From Bacteroidales bacterium (GTDB lineage Bacteria; Bacteroidota; Bacteroidia; Bacteroidales; Muribaculaceae): 64,000 nucleotides of DNA. Under the pieces are notes generated by a model. The model made no database searches and had not been told where the DNA came from. It worked only from the letters and a program-made list of their open reading frames with translations. The translations under genes and the position numbers were made by a program. This document shows positions 15,824-25,492 of the stretch, piece by piece. The stretch spans positions 1 through 64,000 of the forward strand of contig SUXG01000008.1 of the NCBI GenBank assembly GCA_015061085.1, given 5' to 3'. Position 1 is the first letter of the stretch. Every line of letters starts with the position of its first letter.

Positions 15824-18478
15824 TTAGAGCTTGTGGATTGTTTTTAGCATTTGCTCACCCAGACCGATGGTGTAGCCTTGTGAGATGAAGAGAACACGAT
15901 TGAATGTGTCGGCGATGATGAACATCGGCAGAGTCTTGTTGGTCAACTTCATTTCTTTGACGATTTGGTCTTGGATTGAAGAGTCGATGTCGATGCCGAA
16001 TGTGATATTTGATGGTAAGCCCGGAAATTCTTCAGGACGGAATTGCTTGTAGTCGTCCATGCTTGGGAAGAGGAGGATCATCTGGCGTCCCCATTGCTCG
16101 AAGTCTTTAGCGAGGGTAGCAATGTCGCGAAGAGCATGGTTGGTCGGTTCTTGACCGACACCGAGCACTGCCACTACGAAATAGCCACGACCTGTGGTAG
16201 AAAGCACTGATTTAGCAGCACTGTCGTCGATAGGCTTATAGAGCGATTCGGAGTTGAAGCTGCCGATCACTTGCACATCGTCAAGGCTTTGACGCATCAC
16301 CATCTCTGTCTTTGTGGTCTGACCGTCAGCTACGGCAAATGCTTCAAGGTGAGCAAGTACGCCACCATTGGCAAGGCGTGTTCCTGTCACCATGAGATAG
16401 TCGCCACAGTCGAGGTCGGCTCCATCTTTAAGGAGATTAGCCCATGTTGTGCCTTCACGTACGCCGTCACCTTCGTTGTAGTTGAGGGTGTAGAGGGTGC
16501 CGCGGTCGGTGAGCTTGGCGATAGAGAAATGGTTGTAGTATTTAGGATTGTCGAGCATTTTTGTAGGGTTATATGATGCTTGGAGGATACCTTGCTTCGC
16601 TACGATCTGTTCAGATGTTTCAAAGTCGATATCGACCAAGTTGCCGTCGTTGAGAATTTGCACCTTGCCTGTCACGTCGTCGATACGAGCCGGGATGTCG
16701 AGGCTGCGAGCCATAGCGACGAAAAAGATGTTGCGGCTATGAGGGTCAGCTACGCGAGCTTTCCATACACCGATAGGGCTGATAGGAGCACCTCCACGGT
16801 TGCACTCTTTGTCAATGCGAATGCTGTCGGCTACCCACTTAGCGAGGTCGGCAGGAGACTGACGGAAGCGTTGAGCATCGGCTTGAGAGATAGCGGCCTT
16901 GAAGAAGCTGCGATATGGAGTGATCATCTCGTTGCTTACGCGAGGGTTGGAGATCATCGCATGATTTTCGGCAGCGTTCCAGTCAGGAGTGTTTGTGATG
17001 TGGTCGATAAGGGCTTCTTGAGGTATGTCGCGAAGGTCTTTATCGACTACGAGAGAGAGAATCCATGCTGCCTGCTCTTTGTAGTCAGCAAGTGCAGAAG
17101 TGATAATGTCATGGTTGCCACGTGATTTAACGAGCATTTCAGCGATTGCTTCCACCGATGCATTCTTCACAGGGTGAGCTTTAGCCCATTCGAGAGCTGT
17201 CTGCTCGTTGAAGAATGTAGCGACATAGGCATTGCGTATAGAGTCCTCGTAGACCATGCGACGAGAGTTTTCAGCGCGTTGCTCTTCAGTGACTTCCGGG
17301 AGATTGGCACCTTCGACAGGAGGGATAATGTCGATGTCAACAGAGTAGGCGTCGCCGGCTTTCTTGTCTAATGCGAGAGTAATCTGCTCATCTTTGCCGA
17401 ATGAGAGTTTGCCGAAGTTGTAGCGACCATCTTTTGAAGCCCACACGACAACGTCGCCTTTACCGGCAGTGAGAGATGCTTTGCCTTCTTTGTTGGTCTT
17501 TTTAGTGGCGATAGAGTATAGTTCGGCATAGTTGTAGAGCTTAAATTCGACTGTTGCATCTTCGACAGGGTTACCTTCGCTGTCAGTGACAATTACTTCG
17601 GCAGTAGTGCTTGGTGCATAATTGTCGATGATATTGATTTCGGTGTAGCCTGCGTTTTGACTCATGATTTCTTCCGGACCGTCGTATTTGCCGAATGCTT
17701 TCGTGTGCATGAGCATAGCGCGAGATGCCGGAGCGTTAAACCATCCAAGGTCGAGCACCGGTTCAGGCTCGCACGCACCGAAGAAGCGCCATTCTCCATC
17801 TACCCATGCTTCTACCCAAGCGTGGTTGCTATCGGTGTGAGCCCAGCGAGGAGTATATACCTGACGGGCAGGGATGCCGACTGCACGTAGGGCAGAAACG
17901 GTGAACGTAGATTCTTCACCACAGCGACCGTAGGCAGTCTTGATGCTTGCCAATGGCGAGCTTGTGCGACCGTCAGATGGCTGATAGACCACTTTCTCAT
18001 GACACCAATGGTTGACTTCAAGCACGGCATCATGCATTGAGAGACCCTTCACGCGATCCTTGAGTTCTGCATAAAAGACAGTGCGGCAAGTGTCGAGATT
18101 CTCGTTGTTGACACGCAAAGGAAGCACGAAGTGGATAAACTCGCGTTCAGGCACTACCTTGCCCCATGGCATCTCTTCTTTAGCCTTGAGAGTGCAATCG
18201 ACCATTTTGAGGAAATAGTCGCCACTTTGGTTGGCTATGTCGCAAAGAGGCATGTACGCATAGAGAAACATCATAGCCTCACGTTGGGGTATCGACATCT
18301 GAGTAGTGTCGAAAATCGCAAATAGTTCGTTACACGACAAAGATTGGCGGCGTTGCTCAAAGTCTTGAGTAATCGTCTCACGTTTCTTGTCGTCGTTGAT
18401 AAGGTGATTGCTTGTGCACGAAGTCAAGCCAATCACCACTGTCATCAGAATTAATAGATAAGATTTTAACTTTTTCAT
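15824..18478 (-). CDS. Transglutaminase-like domain lipoprotein, 884 aa
   Basis: Envelope lipoprotein with lipobox at residues ~17-21 (GLTSC). A transglutaminase-like core lies around residues 180-245: catalytic Cys in YGRCGEESTF, His in NHAWVEAW, and the third position in the GACEPEPVLDLGWF region, where an acidic residue completes the triad. Next comes an Ig-like domain (about 290-370, EVIVTDSEGNPVEDATVEF). A second region around 540-640 resembles a further transglutaminase-like fold without the full triad, and the C-terminus resembles a thioredoxin-like fold (ATLAKDFEQWGRQMILLFPS). Such proteins may be proteases or crosslinkers. It lies 15 nt downstream of the C10 protease, same operon. 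Confidence 0.82.
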   Translation of the reverse strand: MKKLKSYLLILMTVVIGLTSCTSNHLINDDKKRETITQDFEQRRQSLSCNELFAIFDTTQMSIPQREAMMFLYAYMPLCDIANQSGDYFLKMVDCTLKAKEEMPWGKVVPEREFIHFVLPLRVNNENLDTCRTVFYAELKDRVKGLSMHDAVLEVNHWCHEKVVYQPSDGRTSSPLASIKTAYGRCGEESTFTVSALRAVGIPARQVYTPRWAHTDSNHAWVEAWVDGEWRFFGACEPEPVLDLGWFNAPASRAMLMHTKAFGKYDGPEEIMSQNAGYTEINIIDNYAPSTTAEVIVTDSEGNPVEDATVEFKLYNYAELYSIATKKTNKEGKASLTAGKGDVVVWASKDGRYNFGKLSFGKDEQITLALDKKAGDAYSVDIDIIPPVEGANLPEVTEEQRAENSRRMVYEDSIRNAYVATFFNEQTALEWAKAHPVKNASVEAIAEMLVKSRGNHDIITSALADYKEQAAWILSLVVDKDLRDIPQEALIDHITNTPDWNAAENHAMISNPRVSNEMITPYRSFFKAAISQADAQRFRQSPADLAKWVADSIRIDKECNRGGAPISPIGVWKARVADPHSRNIFFVAMARSLDIPARIDDVTGKVQILNDGNLVDIDFETSEQIVAKQGILQASYNPTKMLDNPKYYNHFSIAKLTDRGTLYTLNYNEGDGVREGTTWANLLKDGADLDCGDYLMVTGTRLANGGVLAHLEAFAVADGQTTKTEMVMRQSLDDVQVIGSFNSESLYKPIDDSAAKSVLSTTGRGYFVVAVLGVGQEPTNHALRDIATLAKDFEQWGRQMILLFPSMDDYKQFRPEEFPGLPSNITFGIDIDSSIQDQIVKEMKLTNKTLPMFIIADTFNRVLFISQGYTIGLGEQMLKTIHKL

Positions 18479-18493
18479 TATTATAGAGTTTTT

Positions 18494-21301
18494 TTATTTG
18501 ACCATAATTTTCTTAGCCTTGCCATTGCTCATCTTGACGATGTTGATGCCTGGTTGTAAGTCCTTTAGTTGGGTGCCTTGAAGGTCGTAGATTGCTATGA
18601 TAGTAAGGTTGGATTCGTCTATCATCGTTTGGCCGATTGACGCATAGTCCAGGGTTAATTTGCAGACTGTTCGACGACCGGCGAGGTCGGCCAATGGTGT
18701 CGTTGGGTTATTCCAATCAGGATCATACCATATTTCAGGCATAGTCGATGTCAGATAGACATCATAGTCGCCATCGGCTTCAAAAGTGACGTAGATAGGC
18801 ACTGACTTAGTATCACCTGCCACGATAGTAGTGAGTTCGCTCTTCCCTTCAGCGCATTTGCCACTTTCGATGTCCATAAACAAAGCGTTGATTATGCCTG
18901 CGAATTCTACATCGTTGTTGTTGGAGATTTCAATCATAAAAGTTTGAGGTTCGCCGAGAGTAAGGGAATAGTCGTTCTTAAGCACTTGTGATTCGGCTGT
19001 CAGTGGGACGTAATTGCCTGTCTGGTGGGTAAATGTGTGTCTTTCAGGTTTTAGATTTGGTCGTAGTAATGAACGTTCGCCACAATCAGTAACATAGCGA
19101 TATGTGAAGTCGTATGTGCCACAGAGAGGGTAGAAATTGTTTGTCAGAGGAATATTGCTTTGGGTAACTCCGCTATTTGCCTTTACCTCTACATCAGGTA
19201 TTGAAGCTATAAGAATTTCTTCGCCACCCTCAGCAGGAGTTGCGTAGATGTTGATTCTGACAATGCCTCCGACAAGGTTGGCACTGTAGATGTGGTTGGT
19301 CGTAAACCACGCTTGGCTGCTCTGTCCTATACCACGATAGTCATCAAATACAATGAGTTTATCAAGACCATAGTTGTAGTCAAGTACAGGGTATGACGGT
19401 TTTTCTTCGATATCAATATAGAAATCATCTGTGGTGTATGATAAATCAGTATTTTCAATTACAAATTTGTAGCGTCCAGGGACCATTGTGAAGCCATTCT
19501 CTTTGGTGGGTCGCACCTTATAGATGACGTCTTGTTCTACACATGGCATGGTCGTAGCATGATTAAAACTTTGATCAATCTTATAGAGTTCGCCGGATTT
19601 GCAGTTTTCAAAGTAAAATCCCCCTTGAAAGAGTCCGTAGGAGTCAAATGGGGTGGTGTCGAAGAGGGTAAAACCGAGATAGAAATACGTACTCGCAAAT
19701 GCATCACTTGCAGCATAGACGTTGCGTACTTCTATCTTACAATCATCAATGTTCCATGTGTTGATGAATTCGTATTGACCATCAGTCACTTTGATTTTTG
19801 GTTGGAATGCTTCAGGGATTAAACACAAGGACGTTTTATCGTCGTCGCCTCGTTTTGATGCAATATTAATGAGGTAAGTGCCATCTGCGAGTTTATTATT
19901 TTCAATCATTGAAATGATTTCAGTTTTGGTAATACCATAGTCATCGTAGCTTGAAAAAACGTAGTTATTGGGGTAAGCAAGTTCGGAATAATCTCCTTCT
20001 GCTAAAATATTGTCATTCTTATCTGTAAGAACGAAAGCAAAGTAAGTGTCGTATTTCTTGAAGTAATCATTGTCGCGGAAATTGGTAGTAATACACTGAA
20101 AGGATAGTCGGCTATTGGCGCTAGCATTATTAGCGCATCCACCCACAGCCAATCTCGGAGCATACGGTTCATCAGAGGCTGTGCGTGGAGAGATGTTTGC
20201 TATCATTTGCTGGCCTTCACCATAGTGCTGCTCATCGTCAATACGGAGATAAGTAAGGTCGAAATAGCCGTCAGAATCGTCTCCCCAACCCCAATTGATG
20301 TGATACATCCCTTCGCTATCGACACCATCAACTACGAACGAATGCGAGGTGCTCCCGCTTCCGGCATAGATGACCGGTTGATTGTTGAGTAAGTTTTCGT
20401 TGATGATATCAATCCACAACTGAGTTGGGACATATTTGCGAAGCATTATGTCGCAATTGTAGTTGAAATAACGTTGAAGAGCTTCAAACGGAAGAGGTGC
20501 TTTTGTAGAGAAATTGCTCACGCTGAAGTCAAACATGCTACTGAATCCGTATTCGGCTTTGCTTGCGACACCTGCCTCGTAGCACAATCTTGCCACTGCA
20601 TTTGCTTGAGCATCGCTATATTCGCCTTCTGTGTATGTCGGCAACATGTTTTCCCAATCGTATCCGCCTTTAGAGAAATCGACTGTTATTTCGGTCTTGG
20701 TTGGGTCATTGACATATTCCACTATCTCCGGAGCTATGTTGTCAGATTTGAAGTGGTAGAGTACTTGCGACAGAGCGATTGCAGTGCAACCTGCCACAGT
20801 GCGATGATCATCATACGTCGGACAAAAATTGTTGTATGGTGCATGTTGATGCCATTTAGTTTTGAGTAACGGCTCAACGGGCTGGGTTGTCACCTGTCGA
20901 GGAGTACCGGCCGGAGCACAAGCCAATGCTTCGGTGTAGTCGGTAAGCCACTCTCGCATTGCTTCAGGCATATTGTTGTTGTCGAACTTACTGTTGTCGC
21001 TATAGCCAATGATTCTTACATCGTCTTTGGTCACTGCCATTAGGACAAAGCACGACTGATTATTATCGCTTACTGCATTATAGGCGTAAACAGACGCTGA
21101 TAACGTAGGTACAAAACCTGCCGATTTTTCTTTGCAAATGTCGTTGTTGACTGCGACAATTTCGCCACGAATAGTACTGAGATTCAATTTTTCACTCAAA
21201 AAACTCTCTGCAAGAGATAGTATTTTGGTGCTTGATGCGTTAGCCGTGCTTGAAAATAATGAAATAAGCATCAATACAATGCAATATGATAATTTCTTCA
21301 T
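18494..21301 (-). CDS. C10-family (streptopain-like) cysteine protease, 935 aa
   Basis: Secreted papain-fold protease related to SpeB and interpain. It has a signal peptide (residues 1-22), an inhibitor-like propeptide (about 25-130) and a catalytic domain with nucleophile Cys172 in HRTVAGCTAIALSQ and His320 in GSTSHSFVVDGVD, followed by YHINWGWGDDSDGYF. The long remainder (about 370-900) appears to be beta-sandwich repeats. The C-terminus IYDLQGTQLKDLQPGINIVK resembles the sorting tails used by the type IX secretion system. First gene of a two-gene operon with a transglutaminase-like lipoprotein. Likely exported to the surface to degrade proteins. Host targets cannot be read from sequence. 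Confidence 0.9.
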   Translation of the reverse strand: MKKLSYCIVLMLISLFSSTANASSTKILSLAESFLSEKLNLSTIRGEIVAVNNDICKEKSAGFVPTLSASVYAYNAVSDNNQSCFVLMAVTKDDVRIIGYSDNSKFDNNNMPEAMREWLTDYTEALACAPAGTPRQVTTQPVEPLLKTKWHQHAPYNNFCPTYDDHRTVAGCTAIALSQVLYHFKSDNIAPEIVEYVNDPTKTEITVDFSKGGYDWENMLPTYTEGEYSDAQANAVARLCYEAGVASKAEYGFSSMFDFSVSNFSTKAPLPFEALQRYFNYNCDIMLRKYVPTQLWIDIINENLLNNQPVIYAGSGSTSHSFVVDGVDSEGMYHINWGWGDDSDGYFDLTYLRIDDEQHYGEGQQMIANISPRTASDEPYAPRLAVGGCANNASANSRLSFQCITTNFRDNDYFKKYDTYFAFVLTDKNDNILAEGDYSELAYPNNYVFSSYDDYGITKTEIISMIENNKLADGTYLINIASKRGDDDKTSLCLIPEAFQPKIKVTDGQYEFINTWNIDDCKIEVRNVYAASDAFASTYFYLGFTLFDTTPFDSYGLFQGGFYFENCKSGELYKIDQSFNHATTMPCVEQDVIYKVRPTKENGFTMVPGRYKFVIENTDLSYTTDDFYIDIEEKPSYPVLDYNYGLDKLIVFDDYRGIGQSSQAWFTTNHIYSANLVGGIVRINIYATPAEGGEEILIASIPDVEVKANSGVTQSNIPLTNNFYPLCGTYDFTYRYVTDCGERSLLRPNLKPERHTFTHQTGNYVPLTAESQVLKNDYSLTLGEPQTFMIEISNNNDVEFAGIINALFMDIESGKCAEGKSELTTIVAGDTKSVPIYVTFEADGDYDVYLTSTMPEIWYDPDWNNPTTPLADLAGRRTVCKLTLDYASIGQTMIDESNLTIIAIYDLQGTQLKDLQPGINIVKMSNGKAKKIMVK

Positions 21302-21354
21302 AGATTATGTGTTTTTTAGTTTTCTTATAGCGTATATCATTAGTGAAAGATTAG

Positions 21355-21386
21355 CAAATTTAACTCTTTTTTATTTTGTACGCAAA
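21355..21386 (-). promoter_or_regulatory. Promoter of the C10 protease operon
   Basis: Minus strand TTTG (21386-21383), 20 nt, TAAATTTG (21362-21355), leaving a leader of about 50 nt. Confidence 0.72.
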
Positions 21387-21526
21387 TGAAAGTGTTTTAT
21401 ATGATGTTTTTTTGAAAAAAAGAGGGGAGTGTGATTAAATCATGCGAATAGATTGTGCTTGATTCAAAGTTTTGTCTTAATTTTGCATTTTATTGCTGAG
21501 TAAAAAGCTTGGCATTGTATGGAATT

Positions 21527-22489
21527 ATGTGGAAATTCACACCGATACTTAAGCATACACTATGGGGTGGCAGCAAGATTGCGAAGCTCAAGGGAATGGT
21601 TGGCAAGGGTGAGTCAATCGGCGAAAGCTGGGAGATTTCATCGTTGGCAGGTAGTGTGTCGGTTGTGGCCGACGGCGTAGATGCCGGGTTGTCGATATTG
21701 CAGCTGATAGTTCGCGACAAGGAGCGTCTGCTCGGTCGTCGCAACTATGAGCGACATGGAGATGAATTTCCGTTGCTTGTGAAATTTATCGATGCAGAGA
21801 AGGACCTGTCGATACAGGTACACCCTGACGATGCAATGGCGTCAATGCATGGTCATCGTGGCAAGACGGAGATGTGGTATGTTGTGGATGCTGTAGAGGG
21901 TACGCGTATCTGCAATGGTTTTCGTAACAGAATTGATAAGTCGGACTATTCGCAGATGGTGGCTTCCGGTCGCATCATGGATTCGCTCAACTATATCGAT
22001 ATAGCGAAGGACGATGTCTATTATATTCCAGCCGGTCGCATACACGCTATTGGTGCCGGAGCATTCTTAGTCGAGGTTCAGCAAGCATCTGATGTGACTT
22101 ATCGTGTCTATGACTACATGCGTCGTGACGCAGATGGCAGATTGCGTGAATTGCACGTAGATTTGGCAAGCGAGGCACTCGATTTTGAAGATGTCGGCGG
22201 AGGTGCAATTGCTTATGAAAAGAGTGATGACTCTGCAATGACTCTGATGCAGACAGATTATTTCACTACTCAGCTCTATCGACTCCGTGAGGAATATGTG
22301 CGTGACCTTCGTGACTTGGACTCATTTGTGGTGATAACCCTCACAGAGGGCGAGTGCCGAATAATAGAGGGAGAGGAGAGTAGAGTGGTCGCAGCCGGCG
22401 ATACGATATTGATTGCTGCTCAGGCACAATCCTATACCATTATCCCCAATGGCAGTGTCGCTTTCGTTGAAGCCTTCATTGAGGCGTAA
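21527..22489 (+). CDS. manA: Mannose-6-phosphate isomerase, class I
   Basis: Zinc cupin enzyme interconverting mannose-6-phosphate and fructose-6-phosphate. The ATG at 21527 (MWKFTPILKHTLWGGSKIAK) fits the family start; the in-frame TTG at 21509 is less likely. Zinc-binding and active-site segments are LSIQVHPDD, EMWYVVDA, YYIPAGRIHAIGAGAFLVEVQQASD and RVYDY. About 320 aa, full length for the short Bacteroidetes form. A -7-like TAATTTTG at 21478-21485 lies upstream, but no -33 element sits at the right distance. Confidence 0.93.
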   Translation: MWKFTPILKHTLWGGSKIAKLKGMVGKGESIGESWEISSLAGSVSVVADGVDAGLSILQLIVRDKERLLGRRNYERHGDEFPLLVKFIDAEKDLSIQVHPDDAMASMHGHRGKTEMWYVVDAVEGTRICNGFRNRIDKSDYSQMVASGRIMDSLNYIDIAKDDVYYIPAGRIHAIGAGAFLVEVQQASDVTYRVYDYMRRDADGRLRELHVDLASEALDFEDVGGGAIAYEKSDDSAMTLMQTDYFTTQLYRLREEYVRDLRDLDSFVVITLTEGECRIIEGEESRVVAAGDTILIAAQAQSYTIIPNGSVAFVEAFIEA

Positions 22490-22544
22490 CCCCTCCTTAA
22501 ATCTTCGGTAATTCGATCGTATAAGGTGGCTAATAGATGGTTGC

Positions 22545-23660
22545 CTATATTCGCTTTTTGTAGGTGACGGCTGCGAGAATATTGAAGACAATTGCAAAGA
22601 CACCCAAAGCCGAGTATGCCATCCATAGTTCGCTGATAGATGTGCCCTTGAGATAGACTGAACGTAAAATTTCAACAAAATAACGAGGTGGCAATATCAG
22701 AGTGAAGCGTTGAGCCCAAACAGGCATCGAATCTATAGGTGTCAGAAGTCCGCTCATCAGCATGAATATCATGATGAAGAAAAACATTACGAACATCGTC
22801 TGTTGCATCGTGTCTGAAAAATTGGCTATCGTGAGACTAAAACCTGAAATGGTCAATATGAAGAAAATAGCGCCGAGATATATCGCTCCTACTGAGCCGA
22901 CAGGCGTCAGACCATAGACAAAGCGTGCGACCAGCATGGCAATGGTCAGGACAAAGAGACCGATAATCCAATAGGGGACAAGTTTTGAAAGTATGAATGT
23001 GAAACGAGAGACGGGAGTCACGTTTATCTGCTCAATCGAGCCGCTTTCTTTTTCTCCGACAATGCTTAGGGCCGGAAGGAAACCACAGATGAGAATGAAG
23101 AGTATAATCATCAGCGCCGGAATCATATAGTGACGATAATTGAGCGTTGAATTATAGCGATTTTCAATAGTGACTAATTCCGAAAATCCGGCGGGGCTTT
23201 GCTCGTTGTTCAACTCTTTGAGAGATAGGGCGATGGTCTGTGCGACATATTGCATGCCCAAGCCTCCTTTTGTAGCATTTACGGCATTTGCCGAGATGCT
23301 GATACGCTCAGCAGAGTTGGTGCTCATATTACGTTCGAAATCAGAGGGTATTTGCACGATTACATCTACCTCTCCTTGCTCCAAATCTTTCATGGCCAGA
23401 GGGTATTCAGACGTTGTCTGTCGAAGTGACAGACGCTCCGATGCCTCGATGTGCCATGCTATGCGACGTGATGTCGTCGAGCAGTCAAGATCGACAATAG
23501 CGACATTGACATTCCTGACATCCATAGTCATGATAAGTGGCATCAACAGCATTACCAAAATCGGGAACGCTATGATGAGTCGTGGCAGAAACGAATTGCG
23601 ACGAATCTGCAGAAATTCTTTCTGAAGCAGTACTATAAACGTGTGCATAGGGCTATTCAA
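22545..23660 (-). CDS. ABC-2 type permease (YbhR-like), second copy
   Basis: A 371-aa ABC-2 membrane subunit. It has one N-terminal helix (residues ~27-47), a large extracytoplasmic domain (about 48-180) and five C-terminal helices with the family motifs GEKESGSIEQINVTPVSRF and MLMSGLLTPIDSMPVWAQR. It pairs with the adjacent permease to form the channel of an exporter of the YbhGFSR type. Last gene of the seven-gene TetR-controlled operon. Its start overlaps the upstream permease stop by 8 bases. Confidence 0.9.
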   Translation of the reverse strand: MNSPMHTFIVLLQKEFLQIRRNSFLPRLIIAFPILVMLLMPLIMTMDVRNVNVAIVDLDCSTTSRRIAWHIEASERLSLRQTTSEYPLAMKDLEQGEVDVIVQIPSDFERNMSTNSAERISISANAVNATKGGLGMQYVAQTIALSLKELNNEQSPAGFSELVTIENRYNSTLNYRHYMIPALMIILFILICGFLPALSIVGEKESGSIEQINVTPVSRFTFILSKLVPYWIIGLFVLTIAMLVARFVYGLTPVGSVGAIYLGAIFFILTISGFSLTIANFSDTMQQTMFVMFFFIMIFMLMSGLLTPIDSMPVWAQRFTLILPPRYFVEILRSVYLKGTSISELWMAYSALGVFAIVFNILAAVTYKKRI

Positions 23661-24747
23661 GTTTGTCGTTAAACTTTTTGAGTGATACTCCGAGTATGGT
23701 GACAGTCATGCCGAGAAGAATGACACAATTTTCCCATACAGCAGAGAGTGGAAGACCTTGAATCATCATTTTGCGAACTGCATCGATGTACCATCGCGCA
23801 GGAACGATGTTGGATACAACCTTAAAGAATGTAGGAAGATTTTCTATCGGGAAGAGCATGCCTGATAGCATCAAAATCGGCATCATCATCACCATGGCTG
23901 AAATGAGCAGTGCTGCGACTTGTGTTCGGGCTATCGTCGATACCAACAATCCGAGTGAAAGCGATAATGCAAGGTAGAGCAATGATAGCGAGAAGATGCC
24001 CCACACGCCGCCCGTCATAGGTACATCAAGTAGATATCGGGCTAAAAGCAGTATCAATATCAGTACGATGCATGATATCGCAAAGTAGGGTATCATTTTG
24101 GCAAAGATTATTTTTGCGGGACGCACCGGGGAGACCAGTAGCACCTCCATCGTGCCGACCTCTTTCTCGCGAACGATTGACACAGATGTCATCATCGCAC
24201 ACACGAGTATGAATATCAGTCCCATAATCCCGGGAACAAAGTTGTAGGCCGACTTCATCTGCGGATTGAATAGCATTCTTGTCTCAAACATTGCTTGAGG
24301 GGCGTCAGAGCCGAGGAGAATGTTTTGAATGTAGGCAGAAGCTGTGCTTGCGGTATTGACATTGGAAGTGTCAAGAATTAGTTGGATTATGGGCTTGGTT
24401 TCATAGCCTTGCTTTGCTAATAGTGCGCGTCTGTCGTAGTCAGTGGCGAAAACGATGACTGCATTGACTTTGCCCGACCGAAGGTAGTAGTCGATTTCAT
24501 CAGGGGAGATGTAGCTCTTAAAAGAGAAGTAGTCATTGTTGTCAAGTCGTTGCACAGCGTCGTTGACTCCATCGGTGCGTTCGGGAGCGACAATGGCGAT
24601 GTTTATGTTGTTGACTTCGGTGGAAATCGCAAAGCCAAACAGGACCATAAGCACGACAGGGATGAGCATGACAATCAGCATTGTCCGTTTATCTCTCAAG
24701 ATATGAGTTGATTCTTTCTTAATCAGTGAGCCGAAATTCTGTTTCAT
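23653..24747 (-). CDS. ABC-2 type permease (YbhS-like), first copy
   Basis: About 364 aa. Start at 24747 (MKQNFGSLIKKESTHILRD) is preferred: it follows the ATPase stop by 4 bases and has a GAGGAGA stretch upstream. The ATG at 24816 would overlap the ATPase gene. Same topology as its partner, with REKEVGTMEVLLVSPVRP and MLSGMLFPIENLPTFFK. Heterodimeric permease of a drug or lipophilic-compound exporter. Confidence 0.9.
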   Translation of the reverse strand: MKQNFGSLIKKESTHILRDKRTMLIVMLIPVVLMVLFGFAISTEVNNINIAIVAPERTDGVNDAVQRLDNNDYFSFKSYISPDEIDYYLRSGKVNAVIVFATDYDRRALLAKQGYETKPIIQLILDTSNVNTASTASAYIQNILLGSDAPQAMFETRMLFNPQMKSAYNFVPGIMGLIFILVCAMMTSVSIVREKEVGTMEVLLVSPVRPAKIIFAKMIPYFAISCIVLILILLLARYLLDVPMTGGVWGIFSLSLLYLALSLSLGLLVSTIARTQVAALLISAMVMMMPILMLSGMLFPIENLPTFFKVVSNIVPARWYIDAVRKMMIQGLPLSAVWENCVILLGMTVTILGVSLKKFNDKLE

Positions 24748-24751
24748 ATCG

Positions 24752-25492
24752 TTATTCTCCTCTTTGTGCGCCACGAGCCAATGTGTGGAAAACCTCATCC
24801 ATTGATTTAGCGGCAAATTGTTGTTTTAGACGAGTAGGAGTGTCGAGTGCGGCAATCTTGCCATCGACCATGATTGAGACTCGAGAGCAATATTCTGCTT
24901 CGTCCATGTAGTGGGTGGTGACAAATATAGTGGTGCCATCAGCTGCAGCTTCATAGATTAGTTCCCAGAATTGGCGTCGTGTAATGGGATCTACGCCACC
25001 GGTTGGCTCGTCTAAGAACACTATTTCGGGACGATGGATTGTGGCCACAGCAAACGATAGTTTTTGCTTCCAACCCAATGGTAAGGATCCGACCAATGTG
25101 TTGCGTTCGGATAGGAAGTTGAGACGAGAAAGCAGTTGGGTGGAGCGTTCGTCGGTCTCTTGTTTTGATAGTCCGTAGATGCTTGCGTATAGGCGAATGT
25201 TTTCTTGGATAGTCAAGTCGTTGTATAGCGAAAAACGCTGACTCATATAGCCGATTTTGCGTTTGATACGTTCTCCGTCTTTACGCACATCAAGGCCTGC
25301 AATTGTGCCGGTTCCGGAAGTAGGATAACTCAGTCCGCAGAGCATACGCATGGCTGTGGTCTTCCCTGCACCATTGGCTCCGAGAAAACCAAATATCTCA
25401 CCTTTGCTAACGTCAAAGGAGATGCTATCTACGGCGGTAAAGTCGCCGAAGCGTTTGGTCAGGTTTCGGACAGAAATTACGAGATTGCTCAT
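24752..25492 (-). CDS. ABC transporter ATP-binding protein (second half of YbhF type)
   Basis: A 246-aa ATPase with Walker A GANGAGKTTAMRML (about residues 38-46), Q-loop YMSQRFSLY, Walker B IVFLDEPTGGVDP and switch His in VTTHYMDEA. The signature loop reads LPLGWKQKLSFA instead of LSGGQ, which I recall as typical of the second nucleotide-binding domain of YbhF-like exporters. Here the two halves of YbhF are separate genes. Start overlaps the previous ATPase stop (ATGA). Confidence 0.92.
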   Translation of the reverse strand: MSNLVISVRNLTKRFGDFTAVDSISFDVSKGEIFGFLGANGAGKTTAMRMLCGLSYPTSGTGTIAGLDVRKDGERIKRKIGYMSQRFSLYNDLTIQENIRLYASIYGLSKQETDERSTQLLSRLNFLSERNTLVGSLPLGWKQKLSFAVATIHRPEIVFLDEPTGGVDPITRRQFWELIYEAAADGTTIFVTTHYMDEAEYCSRVSIMVDGKIAALDTPTRLKQQFAAKSMDEVFHTLARGAQRGE

